DNA of 46,173 nucleotides, from contig JAVCCC010000029.1 in the NCBI GenBank assembly GCA_030765785.1, positions 1 to 46,173 of the forward strand, written 5' to 3'. The stretch comes from Candidatus Aceula lacicola. Its GTDB lineage: Bacteria; Omnitrophota; Gorgyraeia; Zapsychrales; Aceulaceae. Below are positions 31,443 through 39,979 of this stretch, one piece after another; within the stretch, counting starts at the first letter, position 1; each line of letters starts with the position of its first letter. The position numbers and the translations under genes are program-made. A model generated the notes under the pieces. It did no database searches. It was not told the DNA's origin and saw only the letters and a program-made list of their open reading frames with translations.

Positions 31443-31826
31443 ATGCCTAGAAAAAAAGTTGTTATTTTTGATGATGAGATCGACATGCTGACAGTTACAG
31501 AAACGATATTGACAAGTCATGGATTTGATGTTGCGGCGTTTGATTCGCCTAAGAATGCGATTGAGGATATTAAAAGAGAAAAACCAGATTTAATTCTTTT
31601 GGATATCAATATGCCTCATAAAGATGGATATCAGGTGTGTGACGAGATACGATGCGATGATGAGATCAAGCATATTCCAATTATTGTTTTTACGGCTCAG
31701 ACCATTGAAAAAGATTTAATTGATAAAGCCCATGAATTTTATGGTGCGGATGATTATGTTATCAAGCCTTTTGAAGCTAATGATTTAGTTGATAAAATTA
31801 ATAAGAATATTGCAGGAAGCGACTGA
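31443..31826 (+). CDS. Stand-alone response regulator receiver protein
   Basis: This 127-residue protein is a single CheY-like receiver domain. The acidic pocket is Asp10-Asp11, the phospho-acceptor Asp54 (LLDINMPHKDG), the switch Thr84 (VFTA) and Lys108 (VIKPF). There is no DNA-binding or enzymatic output domain, so it works by protein contact, as in phosphorelays or CheY-like signalling. GGAGGG precedes the ATG. It follows the aldolase by 22 bases and overlaps the next receiver gene by 1 base (TGATG). Confidence 0.93.
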   Translation: MPRKKVVIFDDEIDMLTVTETILTSHGFDVAAFDSPKNAIEDIKREKPDLILLDINMPHKDGYQVCDEIRCDDEIKHIPIIVFTAQTIEKDLIDKAHEFYGADDYVIKPFEANDLVDKINKNIAGSD

Positions 31827-32209
31827 TGGAAAAGGGCATGTATAAAATCTTAATCGTTGAAGATGACGTTGATCTTGCAACTGTTTTGCAGATGAATCTT
31901 GTATCAAAAGGGTTTGAAGTTTTTATCGCACACGACGCAATTTATGGCACAAGTTTAGCACACAAAAAAGAACCTAATTTGATTATTTTGGATATCAATT
32001 TGCCGGGTGGTGGAGGCTTAACGATGTTGAAAAATGTGAAGATGTCAATTAATACAAAGACGATTCCTGTTATTGTTCTTTCGGGGACAGAAGATGAACA
32101 GCTTATTCATGAAGTTTTGCATGGCGGAGTAGAAGATTATATTAAAAAACCTTATGACCTTGAAGATTTATGTAAAAGAATTAGGCATGTTTTGCATATT
32201 GCTGAATAG
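31826..32209 (+). CDS. Second stand-alone response regulator receiver protein
   Basis: Another 127-residue CheY-like domain with an intact pocket: Glu12-Asp13-Asp14, phospho-acceptor Asp56 (LDINLPGGGG), Ser86 and Lys108 (IKKPY). It is clearly diverged from its neighbour, so it is not a recent duplication. It also lacks an output domain. Its stop is 2 bases before the start of the histidine kinase, which points to a kinase with two receiver partners acting as a phosphorelay or as competing targets. Confidence 0.93.
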   Translation: MEKGMYKILIVEDDVDLATVLQMNLVSKGFEVFIAHDAIYGTSLAHKKEPNLIILDINLPGGGGLTMLKNVKMSINTKTIPVIVLSGTEDEQLIHEVLHGGVEDYIKKPYDLEDLCKRIRHVLHIAE

Positions 32210-32211
32210 TT

Positions 32212-34128
32212 TTGAAAAAGAATGTTATGTTTAAAAATCTTAAATTAAGACCTAAATTTTTTCTTTCCTTAGTCATCATATCGATTATTCCTCTTGTTGT
32301 TATCAGTTTATTTAATTATTTTTATACAAAATCTGAGTTGAGAGAAAGTACGGTTGCGAATTTGCGTGCTCTGAACGATTCTCGCGTTGCTCATATTAAT
32401 CAATTTATCCGTCTTCGTCAGGAGCAAGCTAAGGAGCTTGCTGGTACTTATGTTATACGCCAAATTGATCCGCAGGGAGCAAATTCACCTCGAACAGTCC
32501 AAACTGTTCAAAGCGACATTGAATCCGTTTATAGTGAAATTAAAAAAACACCTCGAAGTGATTATCGGGATATTGACCTTGCGTCATCTATTGCCAACAT
32601 CAGCGTTTGGGATATTCATGGTAATATTATTGCCAATACAAATCGTTCTCTTATCGGAAGAAAAATGCCGTTTAAGTTTTTACATATTCTCTATAGCAAG
32701 GGAACGTATTTCATGGGATTTGAAAAAGATCCTTTGACGAATGAGCAGTTTTTAACAATTTTGGAAGGTGTTCGAAATTGGCAGACTGGAGAATATTCTG
32801 GTGTTGTTTTCTTAAAAAGTGATGCCAACGTTCTTGACGAGATTACCGCAGCGCGAAAAGGATTAGGAAAAACGGGGGAGACGTATATCGTTAATAAATC
32901 AAGATTGATGATTACAGAATCTCGATTTGTTAACGATGCGATTTTAAATTTAAGTGTAAACACGAAAGCTATTGATGCTTGTTTTGGTTCTGAAAAAGGG
33001 GAAAATCCAGAAATTTACAAAAATTATAAAGGCAATATCGTCTTGGGTGTTCAGAGATATTTGCCAGATCAGCAATGGTGCGTGGTTACGGAAGTAGCGG
33101 CAGATGAGGCGTTTGATCCTGTGATTGCATTTCGTAATCGTATTTTTGTTGTGGTTGGGTGTTTAATTATTTTAATTTTATTCTTAGTTTATGTTGCGGG
33201 GCGTACTTTCGTTCGGCCTATCTTGCAAATCAGAGATGCTTCCCTTAAGGTCGCAAGAGGCAACTATGATGTTTTAACAGAGGTGAATAGCGAAGATGAA
33301 CTTTATGATCTTTCTCGATCATTTAATCAAATGACTAAAGTTTTGGCAAGCACAACCGCGCAGCTTGAAGAAAAGAATGAAATTTTGGAGAAGCAAAAAG
33401 AGGAGCTTAAGAAGCTCGATGAATTAAAATCAGAATTTGTTTCCATGGTTTCGCATGAGCTTCGAACGCCAATGGCAATTATTAAGGGGAGTCTTTCGCA
33501 GCTGGCTGATAAAACCGTAGAAAATACTGAAGAAATACGGCAACGACTTATTTCAATTTCTTTAAATAATATTAGACGTTTAACGGAGATGATTAATAAT
33601 TTGTTGGATTTGTCTAAAATTGAAGCTGGAAAGATTGAGCTGCGCAAAGAAAATGTTGACATGGTAAGTGTCCTTAGAGAAATATCTCAAACGTTTGAAT
33701 TAAAAGCCAAAGATCATAAAATTGAAATGCGATATCGCTCTTCTCCTGAAAGTATTATGATTAATATTGATCGGGATAAAATTATTCAGGTTTTTATGAA
33801 TTTAATCGGTAATTCTATGAAGTTTGTGGAAAAAGGTTTTATTGAAATTTCGGCTGAAGACAAGGGAGATCACGTGCTGTGCATGGTTGAAGATTCTGGT
33901 CCTGGCATTTCAAAAGAAGATTTAGAAAAAGTTTTTAGCAAGTTTCAGCAGCTTGGCCATAAAGTGGTCAATGATCCTGGGACAAAAGGAACGGGCTTAG
34001 GCCTTTCCATTTCAAAAGGTTTAGTTGAGCTTCACGGCGGAAGGATTTGGCTAGAAAGTGAGTTTGGGGTTGGAACAAAGTTTATCTTTACCCTTCCAAA
34101 GAGAGAAGTAGATTTTATTGACAGTTAA
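32212..34128 (+). CDS. Membrane sensor histidine kinase with Cache-like sensor and HAMP
   Basis: The protein has 638 residues if TTG at 32212 is used; an ATG at 32227 is an alternative 5 residues later. TM1 spans about 16-38, an extracytoplasmic Cache-like sensor about 45-300 (SVWDIHGNIIANTN, GKTGETYIVN), TM2 about 309-330, HAMP about 331-385, then a coiled coil. The HisKA domain has SHELRTP with the phospho-accepting His415. The ATPase domain has the N box IQVFMNLIGNSMKF, G1 EDSGPGIS and G2 GTGLGLSISKGLVELHGG. All catalytic elements are intact. The ligand is unknown. It is the last gene of the aldolase/receiver run. Confidence 0.95.
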   Translation: MKKNVMFKNLKLRPKFFLSLVIISIIPLVVISLFNYFYTKSELRESTVANLRALNDSRVAHINQFIRLRQEQAKELAGTYVIRQIDPQGANSPRTVQTVQSDIESVYSEIKKTPRSDYRDIDLASSIANISVWDIHGNIIANTNRSLIGRKMPFKFLHILYSKGTYFMGFEKDPLTNEQFLTILEGVRNWQTGEYSGVVFLKSDANVLDEITAARKGLGKTGETYIVNKSRLMITESRFVNDAILNLSVNTKAIDACFGSEKGENPEIYKNYKGNIVLGVQRYLPDQQWCVVTEVAADEAFDPVIAFRNRIFVVVGCLIILILFLVYVAGRTFVRPILQIRDASLKVARGNYDVLTEVNSEDELYDLSRSFNQMTKVLASTTAQLEEKNEILEKQKEELKKLDELKSEFVSMVSHELRTPMAIIKGSLSQLADKTVENTEEIRQRLISISLNNIRRLTEMINNLLDLSKIEAGKIELRKENVDMVSVLREISQTFELKAKDHKIEMRYRSSPESIMINIDRDKIIQVFMNLIGNSMKFVEKGFIEISAEDKGDHVLCMVEDSGPGISKEDLEKVFSKFQQLGHKVVNDPGTKGTGLGLSISKGLVELHGGRIWLESEFGVGTKFIFTLPKREVDFIDS

Positions 34129-34211
34129 AGATAGGAATGATTTAAGAAAAATGAGTGCAGGCAGATGTGATTTTTTTACAGTTGCCCATATTTTTTAAGC
34201 CTAAATTTCCC

Positions 34212-34241
34212 TTGTAAAAGAAAATAGAATATAGATAATAT
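34212..34241 (+). promoter_or_regulatory. Possible nadA promoter
   Basis: TTGTAA (34212-34217), an 18-base spacer and TAATAT (34236-34241) in an AT-rich spacer, 31 bases before the nadA ATG. The boxes are imperfect. Confidence 0.4.
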
Positions 34242-34272
34242 AAGAATACTTTCTACACAAAAGGATTGCCTT

Positions 34273-35205
34273 ATGAGCGATATTGTTGCAAATATTCAAA
34301 AACTCAAGAAAGAACGTAATGCCGTTATTCTTGTGCATAATTATCAGTTGCCGGAGGTTCAGGATATTGCTGATTTTACAGGGGATTCGCTGGGATTAAG
34401 CATTGAGGCCTCCAAAACAAATGCGGATGTGATTGTTTTTTGTGGAGTTCATTTTATGGCTGAAACAGCGAAGATCTTATCTCCTCAAAAGACTGTTTTG
34501 ATTCCAGAGCCTAACGCAGGCTGTCCGATGGCGGATATGATCACCAGAGAACAATTGCTTCAATTGAAGAAAGAGCATCCCAAGGCAAAGGTTATTTGCT
34601 ATGTTAATACATCGGCGGAGGTGAAAGCTGAGTGTGATTATTGTTGCACATCTGCCAATGCCATTGAAATGTTAGAGAATGCCTTTGATGAAGATGATGA
34701 AATTTTATTTGTTCCAGACAAATATTTAGCATCTTATGCGGCATCAAAGACAAATCGTAATGTCATTATTTGGCAAGGGTATTGTCCGACACATGTAAGG
34801 ATATTGCCTGAATACATCCAAGAGCTTAGAAAACTTCATCCGGAATCTAAGGTGATGGTTCATCCAGAGTGCAGCGGACCTGTCATTCAGATAGCGGATC
34901 AAGTTTTATCAACATCAGGAATGTTGCGTTATGCAAAAGAATCCAGCGCAAAAGAGTTTATTGTTGGAACAGAAGTTGAAATGGTCTATCCTTTGAGTAA
35001 GGAGAATCCAGATAAGATTTTTTATCCTGCAACAGATTTAGCCGTGTGTCCCAATATGAAAAAAACGACATTAGAAAAAGTTGAAATCTCTTTAAAGAAT
35101 ATTGTTCATGAAATTATTTTGCCACAAGAAATTATTGAGCGCGCGAAAAAACCGATTGATAATATGATTAAGTTTAAAAAGAATGCACAAGCAACAAAAA
35201 AATGA
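34273..35205 (+). CDS. nadA: Quinolinate synthase NadA
   Basis: NadA condenses iminoaspartate with dihydroxyacetone phosphate to quinolinate in de novo NAD synthesis and needs a [4Fe-4S] cluster. The protein has 310 residues. The three cluster cysteines are Cys84 (NAGCPMAD), Cys171 (WQGYCPTH) and Cys259 (AVCPNMK). VHNYQLPEVQDIADFTGDS and GTEVEMVYPL are substrate-site motifs. AAAGGATT precedes the ATG. It overlaps the cysteine desulfurase gene by 4 bases, which fits its need for cluster assembly. No nadB or nadC is in the window. Confidence 0.97.
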   Translation: MSDIVANIQKLKKERNAVILVHNYQLPEVQDIADFTGDSLGLSIEASKTNADVIVFCGVHFMAETAKILSPQKTVLIPEPNAGCPMADMITREQLLQLKKEHPKAKVICYVNTSAEVKAECDYCCTSANAIEMLENAFDEDDEILFVPDKYLASYAASKTNRNVIIWQGYCPTHVRILPEYIQELRKLHPESKVMVHPECSGPVIQIADQVLSTSGMLRYAKESSAKEFIVGTEVEMVYPLSKENPDKIFYPATDLAVCPNMKKTTLEKVEISLKNIVHEIILPQEIIERAKKPIDNMIKFKKNAQATKK

Positions 35206-36395
35206 AAAAAAGAAAAGTTTATTTAGATAATAATGCGACAACACCTCTTCATCCCGAGGTTAAGAAGGCATTGATTGAGGCGATGGAAGTTTTTGGTAAT
35301 CCTTCTAGTATGCACGAATTTGGAAGAGAGGCGAAGGCTCTTTTGGATAGCGCACGTGAAAAAGTTTCTTCTTTTATAGGGGCAAATACCGATGAAGTTG
35401 TATTTGTCGGCAGCGGATCGGAAGCGAACAATACAGTTCTTTCTATGATGGCATGCCCTTCAAAGCATTGCTGCAATTTTCAGAGTGTATCAAAAAAAAT
35501 TATTACAACTAAAATTGAACATCCGTGTGTTTTTGAGGCAGCAAAATGTTTACGTGATCGCGGTATTGAAGTTGAATTTTTGGATGTCGATGAGTACGGA
35601 ATAGTAAATCTTCAGCAATATAAAGATATTCTTTCAAAAGGCGGTGTTTCGCTGGTCTCTATTATGATGGCGAACAACGAGATTGGAACAATTCAGGACA
35701 TCAAAGCGTTATGCCATTTGGCACATAAGCATGGAGCTTTGTTTCACACAGATGCCGTGCAAGCTGTTGGCAAAATTCCAATCGATGTTAACGATTTGAA
35801 TGTTGATTTTTTAACACTTTCTGCGCATAAGATTTATGGGCCTAAAGGCATTGGGGCTTTGTATGTCAAGAAGGGGATTAATTTTTGTCCGTTGATCCGT
35901 GGGGGGCATCAAGAAAAAGGTCGTCGAGCTGGTACGGAAAATGTGCTTGGTATTATTGGTCTTGGAAAAGCTGTTGAGATGCGCACAAAAGAGATGCAGG
36001 GGGAAGAAAAGCGTCTTTTAAAGTTTAAAGATTTATTGAAAAAGGGGATCGCGAAGAATATCCCTGATATTCGATTTAATGGTCATCCTGAGGATTGTTT
36101 AGCTGGGACAGTAAATGTTTCTTTTTTTGGAGCCGAAGGGGAGGCGATTTTGCTTTATCTTGATATGGAGGGCATTAGTGTTTCTACAGGGTCAGCGTGT
36201 TCTTCTGGATCTCTTGATCCCTCTCATGTTTTGTTGGCAACTGGAGCTGGTGCAGAACAAGCGCATGGCTCAATTCGCGTAAGCCTTGGACGCGAAACAA
36301 CCGAAGAAGATATTAAATATTTGATAGATGTGTTTCCGAAAGTTATTGATAAAATACGCCAGATGTCAACAGCGTATGGAAAGAAAGATAAATGA
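35202..36395 (+). CDS. nifS: Cysteine desulfurase, NifS/IscS type
   Basis: This PLP enzyme releases sulfur from cysteine as an enzyme-bound persulfide for Fe-S cluster building. The protein has 397 residues. PLP is expected on Lys210 (SAHKIYGPKG), and the persulfide-forming cysteine is Cys333 in STGSACSSGS, on the long mobile loop of group I enzymes. NNATTPLHPEV at the N-terminus is typical. NifS and IscS cannot be separated firmly; the following NifU-like gene favours NifS. It overlaps nadA and the next gene by 4 bases each. Confidence 0.94.
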   Translation: MKKRKVYLDNNATTPLHPEVKKALIEAMEVFGNPSSMHEFGREAKALLDSAREKVSSFIGANTDEVVFVGSGSEANNTVLSMMACPSKHCCNFQSVSKKIITTKIEHPCVFEAAKCLRDRGIEVEFLDVDEYGIVNLQQYKDILSKGGVSLVSIMMANNEIGTIQDIKALCHLAHKHGALFHTDAVQAVGKIPIDVNDLNVDFLTLSAHKIYGPKGIGALYVKKGINFCPLIRGGHQEKGRRAGTENVLGIIGLGKAVEMRTKEMQGEEKRLLKFKDLLKKGIAKNIPDIRFNGHPEDCLAGTVNVSFFGAEGEAILLYLDMEGISVSTGSACSSGSLDPSHVLLATGAGAEQAHGSIRVSLGRETTEEDIKYLIDVFPKVIDKIRQMSTAYGKKDK

Positions 36396-36994
36396 TGGAA
36401 CCCAATTGGGTTTATACAGAAAAAGTTAAAGAACATTTTATGCATCCAAGAAATGTTTTAAAGGATGAGGAAGGCTTTAAAGCAGACGGTGAAGGAATGG
36501 TCGGTAACATTAAATGCGGCGACCAGATGATGATGCTGATTAAAGTTAAAGATGGTGTTATTGTCGATTGTCGTTGGAAGACATACGGATGCGCATCAGC
36601 GATTGCAAGCACATCTGTTCTTTCTGAAATGATTAAGGGAATGAGCCTCGAAAAAGCATTTTTATTGACGCCTAAAGAAATTATGAAACAATTGGGATCT
36701 CTTCCGGAGCATAAAATTCATTGTTCTGTTTTAGGAGATAAAGCATTGCGTGCGGCCATCAATGATTATTATCAAAAAAATGGTATGGCAGGTAAAGTGC
36801 AAAAAGAAGGTGCAAAGATTATTTGTCAGTGCATGAATGTGACAGATCATGAAATCGAAGATGCTGTTTTAGAGGGGGCGCGGACATATTATGAGCTTCA
36901 GGAGCGAACAAAGCTTGGGACGGTTTGTGGTCAGTGTGAGATTCCGGCAAAAGAACTTTTAGAAAAATACATCAAAGAGCATTTTAACTCATAA
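36392..36994 (+). CDS. nifU: NifU-like Fe-S scaffold: IscU domain plus BFD-type [2Fe-2S] domain, no C-terminal Nfu domain
   Basis: The 200-residue protein has an IscU-type scaffold at about 6-128, with its three cluster ligands Cys42 (KCGD, with the stabilising Asp44), Cys67 (YGCASAIA) and Cys111 (KIHCSVL). A BFD-like [2Fe-2S] domain follows at about 143-195 with Cys145, Cys147, Cys179 and Cys182 (CQC and CGQC). Classical NifU has a third, Nfu domain after these; here the gene ends, so this is the short two-domain form. It probably accepts sulfur from the adjacent NifS and supplies clusters, perhaps to NadA. Translation is coupled by a 4-base overlap. Confidence 0.92.
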   Translation: MMEPNWVYTEKVKEHFMHPRNVLKDEEGFKADGEGMVGNIKCGDQMMMLIKVKDGVIVDCRWKTYGCASAIASTSVLSEMIKGMSLEKAFLLTPKEIMKQLGSLPEHKIHCSVLGDKALRAAINDYYQKNGMAGKVQKEGAKIICQCMNVTDHEIEDAVLEGARTYYELQERTKLGTVCGQCEIPAKELLEKYIKEHFNS

Positions 36995-37009
36995 ACCTAG
37001 GGAGGGCGT

Positions 37010-37258
37010 ATGAACAAATTAGATGCAAAAGCACTTGGATTAAGTTGTGGTATTCTTTGGGGAGGGGCAATGTTGTTTCTTGGAATTTTTGATATTTTTT
37101 CAACATGGGGAATAGGGATAACAAATTTGATGTCAACGCTTTACATTGGATATCAACCAACAATTCTAGGAAGCATTATTGGAGCTGTTTGGGGATTTTT
37201 TGATGCTGGCGTTGGAGGGTTTATTATTGCGTTATTATATAATAAGTTAGCGAAGTAA
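37010..37258 (+). CDS. Small two-helix membrane protein of the 'bacteriophage holin'-named family
   Basis: This 82-residue protein has two hydrophobic stretches, about 8-28 (ALGLSCGILWGGAMLFLGIF) and about 50-76 (PTILGSIIGAVWGFFDAGVG), with a short loop, and the pattern GSxxGxxWGxxD. I recall similar chromosomal proteins carrying the database label bacteriophage holin, although here no phage genes are near and the role is unknown. GGGAGGGC precedes the ATG. It lies 15 bases after nifU and just before a strong terminator, so it ends that run. Confidence 0.75.
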   Translation: MNKLDAKALGLSCGILWGGAMLFLGIFDIFSTWGIGITNLMSTLYIGYQPTILGSIIGAVWGFFDAGVGGFIIALLYNKLAK

Positions 37259-37274
37259 TCTAAAGAAATTCTAA

Positions 37275-37307
37275 GAGGGCGGCCTTTTTTTGGGCCGCCC
37301 TCTTTTT
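37275..37307 (+). terminator. Strong intrinsic terminator after the nadA-nifS-nifU-holin-like run
   Basis: A 10-base-pair stem GAGGGCGGCC/GGCCGCCCTC (37275-37284 and 37293-37302) with an 8-base T-rich loop, followed by five T. Confidence 0.95.
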
Positions 37308-37334
37308 ATCTTTTTAATAAAACTTAAGACTTTC

Positions 37335-37364
37335 TTGTCGAGCAATAAATATCTATGTTATAAT
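37335..37364 (+). promoter_or_regulatory. Promoter of the HD-GYP gene
   Basis: TTGTCG (37335-37340), an 18-base spacer and consensus TATAAT (37359-37364) with TGT in front (extended -10), 38 bases before the TTG start. Confidence 0.65.
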
Positions 37365-37402
37365 GATACATTATTTCGTATATTTTATAAAGGAGACCGA
37401 AT

Positions 37403-38845
37403 TTGTCTAAAAAGTCAAAAATGACATCTTTTGAGAAATCACCTTTGATCTCTCAATTTAACATATTTTTTATCTTGATTTCTGTTATCCCTCTTGGGAT
37501 TCTTTGGTATATTTATTTTCAGATTAAAGAATCAGGAAGCCTTCAGATTACAGTCGACAACTTTACGATAACACTTATTTTAGTTGTTATTGGAGTTGCG
37601 GTTGGTTATTTTGCAATGAATATGGTTTTAAAGAGGTTGCTGCGCTTAACGAAAGAAAATCAAAATGTTTTGCAAGATTTCTTAGACGATGAAAAGGTCG
37701 TGGAAATTCAGTCGAGTAGCAACGAAGTTGCTGTTTTAACAAAAACATTTAGTGAGATTCGTTCTAAGCTGGAGCAAAATGTTGAAAAGCTTGAGATGGC
37801 AAAAAGCACTCTTCAAACCGTTTTGGCTAAAGTGGGAGAAGGCATCTCTTCTGTTCAAAACATCGATGCATTTTTAGAGCTTATTTTTGAGACAATTGTC
37901 GACGCTGTTGGAGCTAAATCTGGAATATTGCTTTTCTTGGATTCAGAAAAAAGCGAGCTATATGTTCGCACGCTGCTAGGAGAAAATTTAAAAATTAAGC
38001 AAAGTGATCGTTTTAAGCTTTCTGAGTCTATTTTTGAAGCAGTCATCGAAACAAAGGAAAGTTTAATTATTCCAAGAATGGAATCTGTGGCCCTTAAATC
38101 TATTGTTAAGCAAGATTGTTTTGAATTTCCGTTAGTATGCGCACCGCTATTGGTTCACGATAAGGTGTTGGGTCTTATTGTTATTTGCGGGCGGAAAATT
38201 GATACGAATTTTACGCATGATGATGCGTCTCTTCTGACAAGCATCGCAACGCAAACGGCGGTAGCGGTTGAAAACGATAGACTTAATCTTGATGCGGAAA
38301 AAACATATTTTGATATTATTTCAGCGTTAGCTTTAGCTGTTGAAGCGAAGGATCCATATTCTCGAGGCCATTTAGATCGTGTTTCTGACTATGCACTAAA
38401 GATTGCCGAAGAGTTTGGTCTTAATGATGAAGATAAGAAATTATTGCGGGATGCGGCACGATTGCATGATCTTGGGAAGATTGGAATTACAGATGACATT
38501 CTTTCTAAAAATGGCCCTTTAACAGAACAAGAATGGGTCGTCATGAGAAACCATCCTGAAATTGGTGAAGGTATTGTGAAATCGGTCAAATCGCTTTCTG
38601 GGCTTTGCGACATTGTTCGTCATCATCATGAAAAGCTCGACGGGACAGGTTATCCAGATGGGCTTAGAGGAGATGAGATAAGCTTGCTGGTACGTATTTT
38701 AGCAGTTGCAGATATTTGTGATGCGTTAATGACAAATCGTCCTTATCGAAGAGCTTTAAGCATTGACGAGACAAAGAAAACTTTAAGAGAAATGGGCGAG
38801 AAGATTGATCAAAAAGTTGTTGATACGCTTATTTCAATTCTTTAG
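37403..38845 (+). CDS. Membrane-anchored GAF/HD-GYP c-di-GMP phosphodiesterase
   Basis: The protein has 480 residues from a TTG start with AAGGAG at 37390-37395. Two membrane segments (about 19-40 and 54-75) are followed by a coiled coil, a GAF domain (about 150-300) and an HD-GYP domain (about 305-480). The metal-binding HD is His355-Asp356 (LHDLGKIG). The GYP signature, KLDGTGYPDGL with Gly416-Tyr417-Pro418, is canonical, as are the HHHE and ILAVADICDAL motifs, so hydrolysis of cyclic di-GMP is likely. The GAF domain may bind a small ligand. It stands alone behind its own promoter, 3 genes and about 4 kb from a diguanylate cyclase. Confidence 0.93.
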   Translation: MSKKSKMTSFEKSPLISQFNIFFILISVIPLGILWYIYFQIKESGSLQITVDNFTITLILVVIGVAVGYFAMNMVLKRLLRLTKENQNVLQDFLDDEKVVEIQSSSNEVAVLTKTFSEIRSKLEQNVEKLEMAKSTLQTVLAKVGEGISSVQNIDAFLELIFETIVDAVGAKSGILLFLDSEKSELYVRTLLGENLKIKQSDRFKLSESIFEAVIETKESLIIPRMESVALKSIVKQDCFEFPLVCAPLLVHDKVLGLIVICGRKIDTNFTHDDASLLTSIATQTAVAVENDRLNLDAEKTYFDIISALALAVEAKDPYSRGHLDRVSDYALKIAEEFGLNDEDKKLLRDAARLHDLGKIGITDDILSKNGPLTEQEWVVMRNHPEIGEGIVKSVKSLSGLCDIVRHHHEKLDGTGYPDGLRGDEISLLVRILAVADICDALMTNRPYRRALSIDETKKTLREMGEKIDQKVVDTLISIL

Positions 38846-38884
38846 AGTATCCCCTTAGAAAAGTTTTATATTAAAGGAGTAAAA

Positions 38885-39958
38885 ATGGAAATCGGAATTG
38901 TTGGGCTTCCTAATGTTGGAAAGTCGACATTGTTTAATGCTTTAACTGGCGCTGGTGTTGCCGCGGAGAATTTTCCGTTTACAACCATTGAGCCGAACGT
39001 CGGGATTGTACCACTTGCAGATTCTCGGCTAACGGTATTAGCTAAAGAGTGGGAGAGCAAGAAGGTGACTCCGTCTGGAATTCGTTTTGTTGATATTGCA
39101 GGTATCGTAAAAGGTGCGAGTCAAGGTGAGGGACTAGGCAATAAATTTTTGTCAAATATTCGCTCTGTCGATGCCATTTGTCATGTTGTTCGATGTTTTC
39201 ATGATGAGAATGTTGTCAATGCAACAGGAGACTTAAATCCAATTGAAGCGGCTGAAACGATTGAAACAGAGTTTTTGCTTGCTGATTTGCAACAAGCTGA
39301 AAAAGCATATGAGCGATACATCAAGGTTGCAAAGTCAGGGGACAAAGACGCCAAAGAAAAGATTGAAATTTTGAATCTTGCGATGAAGGGTTTTAACGAC
39401 GGGAAGTCTGTTCGCACGCAAAATCTTCCGCAGGATATTATCAAAGATTTTCAATTTTTAACGGCGAAACCAATTCTCTATGTTGCAAATACAAGCGAAG
39501 ATGATCCGTGTGATGATTTATTGAATCCTTTAAAGGAATTGGCTGAAAAAGAAAAAACAAAGGTTGTTGTTTTGTGCTCAAAGCTTGAAGCAGAAATTTT
39601 AGAACTTCCTCAAGAGGAAAGAGAAAGTTATTATGAATCTGCTGGAATTACGACACCGGGCTTAAACGCGCTTGCTAAAGCTGGCCAAGAACTTCTTGGG
39701 CTTGTTTGTTTTTTTACGGCGGGCGAGACGGAAACAAGGGCTTGGCTTGTTTTAGAAGGGACAAGAGCTGTCAATGCCGCCGGTAAAATTCATACAGATA
39801 TTGAACGAGGCTTTATTCGTGCCGAGGTTTATAAATTTTCTGATCTTGAGGCGTTAGGAAATTATCAGGCGGTTAAAGGAAAGAATCTTGTTTCTCTGGA
39901 AGGAAAAGATTACGAGGTGAAGGACGGAGATGTTGTTTATTTTCGTTTTAATGTTTAA
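38885..39958 (+). CDS. ychF: Obg-family ATPase YchF
   Basis: YchF is a ribosome-associated TRAFAC-class P-loop protein that prefers ATP over GTP and is linked to stress responses. The protein has 357 residues. Motifs: G1 GLPNVGKST (7-15), FPFTTIEPNVG (switch I), DIAGIVKGAS (G3) and, at the C-terminus, a TGS domain with GKIHTDIERGFIRAEV. A helical hairpin insertion lies at about 125-200. AAAGGAG precedes the ATG. It is followed closely by a membrane protein gene. Confidence 0.96.
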   Translation: MEIGIVGLPNVGKSTLFNALTGAGVAAENFPFTTIEPNVGIVPLADSRLTVLAKEWESKKVTPSGIRFVDIAGIVKGASQGEGLGNKFLSNIRSVDAICHVVRCFHDENVVNATGDLNPIEAAETIETEFLLADLQQAEKAYERYIKVAKSGDKDAKEKIEILNLAMKGFNDGKSVRTQNLPQDIIKDFQFLTAKPILYVANTSEDDPCDDLLNPLKELAEKEKTKVVVLCSKLEAEILELPQEERESYYESAGITTPGLNALAKAGQELLGLVCFFTAGETETRAWLVLEGTRAVNAAGKIHTDIERGFIRAEVYKFSDLEALGNYQAVKGKNLVSLEGKDYEVKDGDVVYFRFNV

Positions 39959-39979
39959 TTTAAAATGAACGAGGGCTTA

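Noticed and set aside
39965-39979. Upstream ATG for the two-TM membrane protein
   Set aside because: No Shine-Dalgarno precedes it, while the GAGG inside these codons is well placed for the ATG at 39980.
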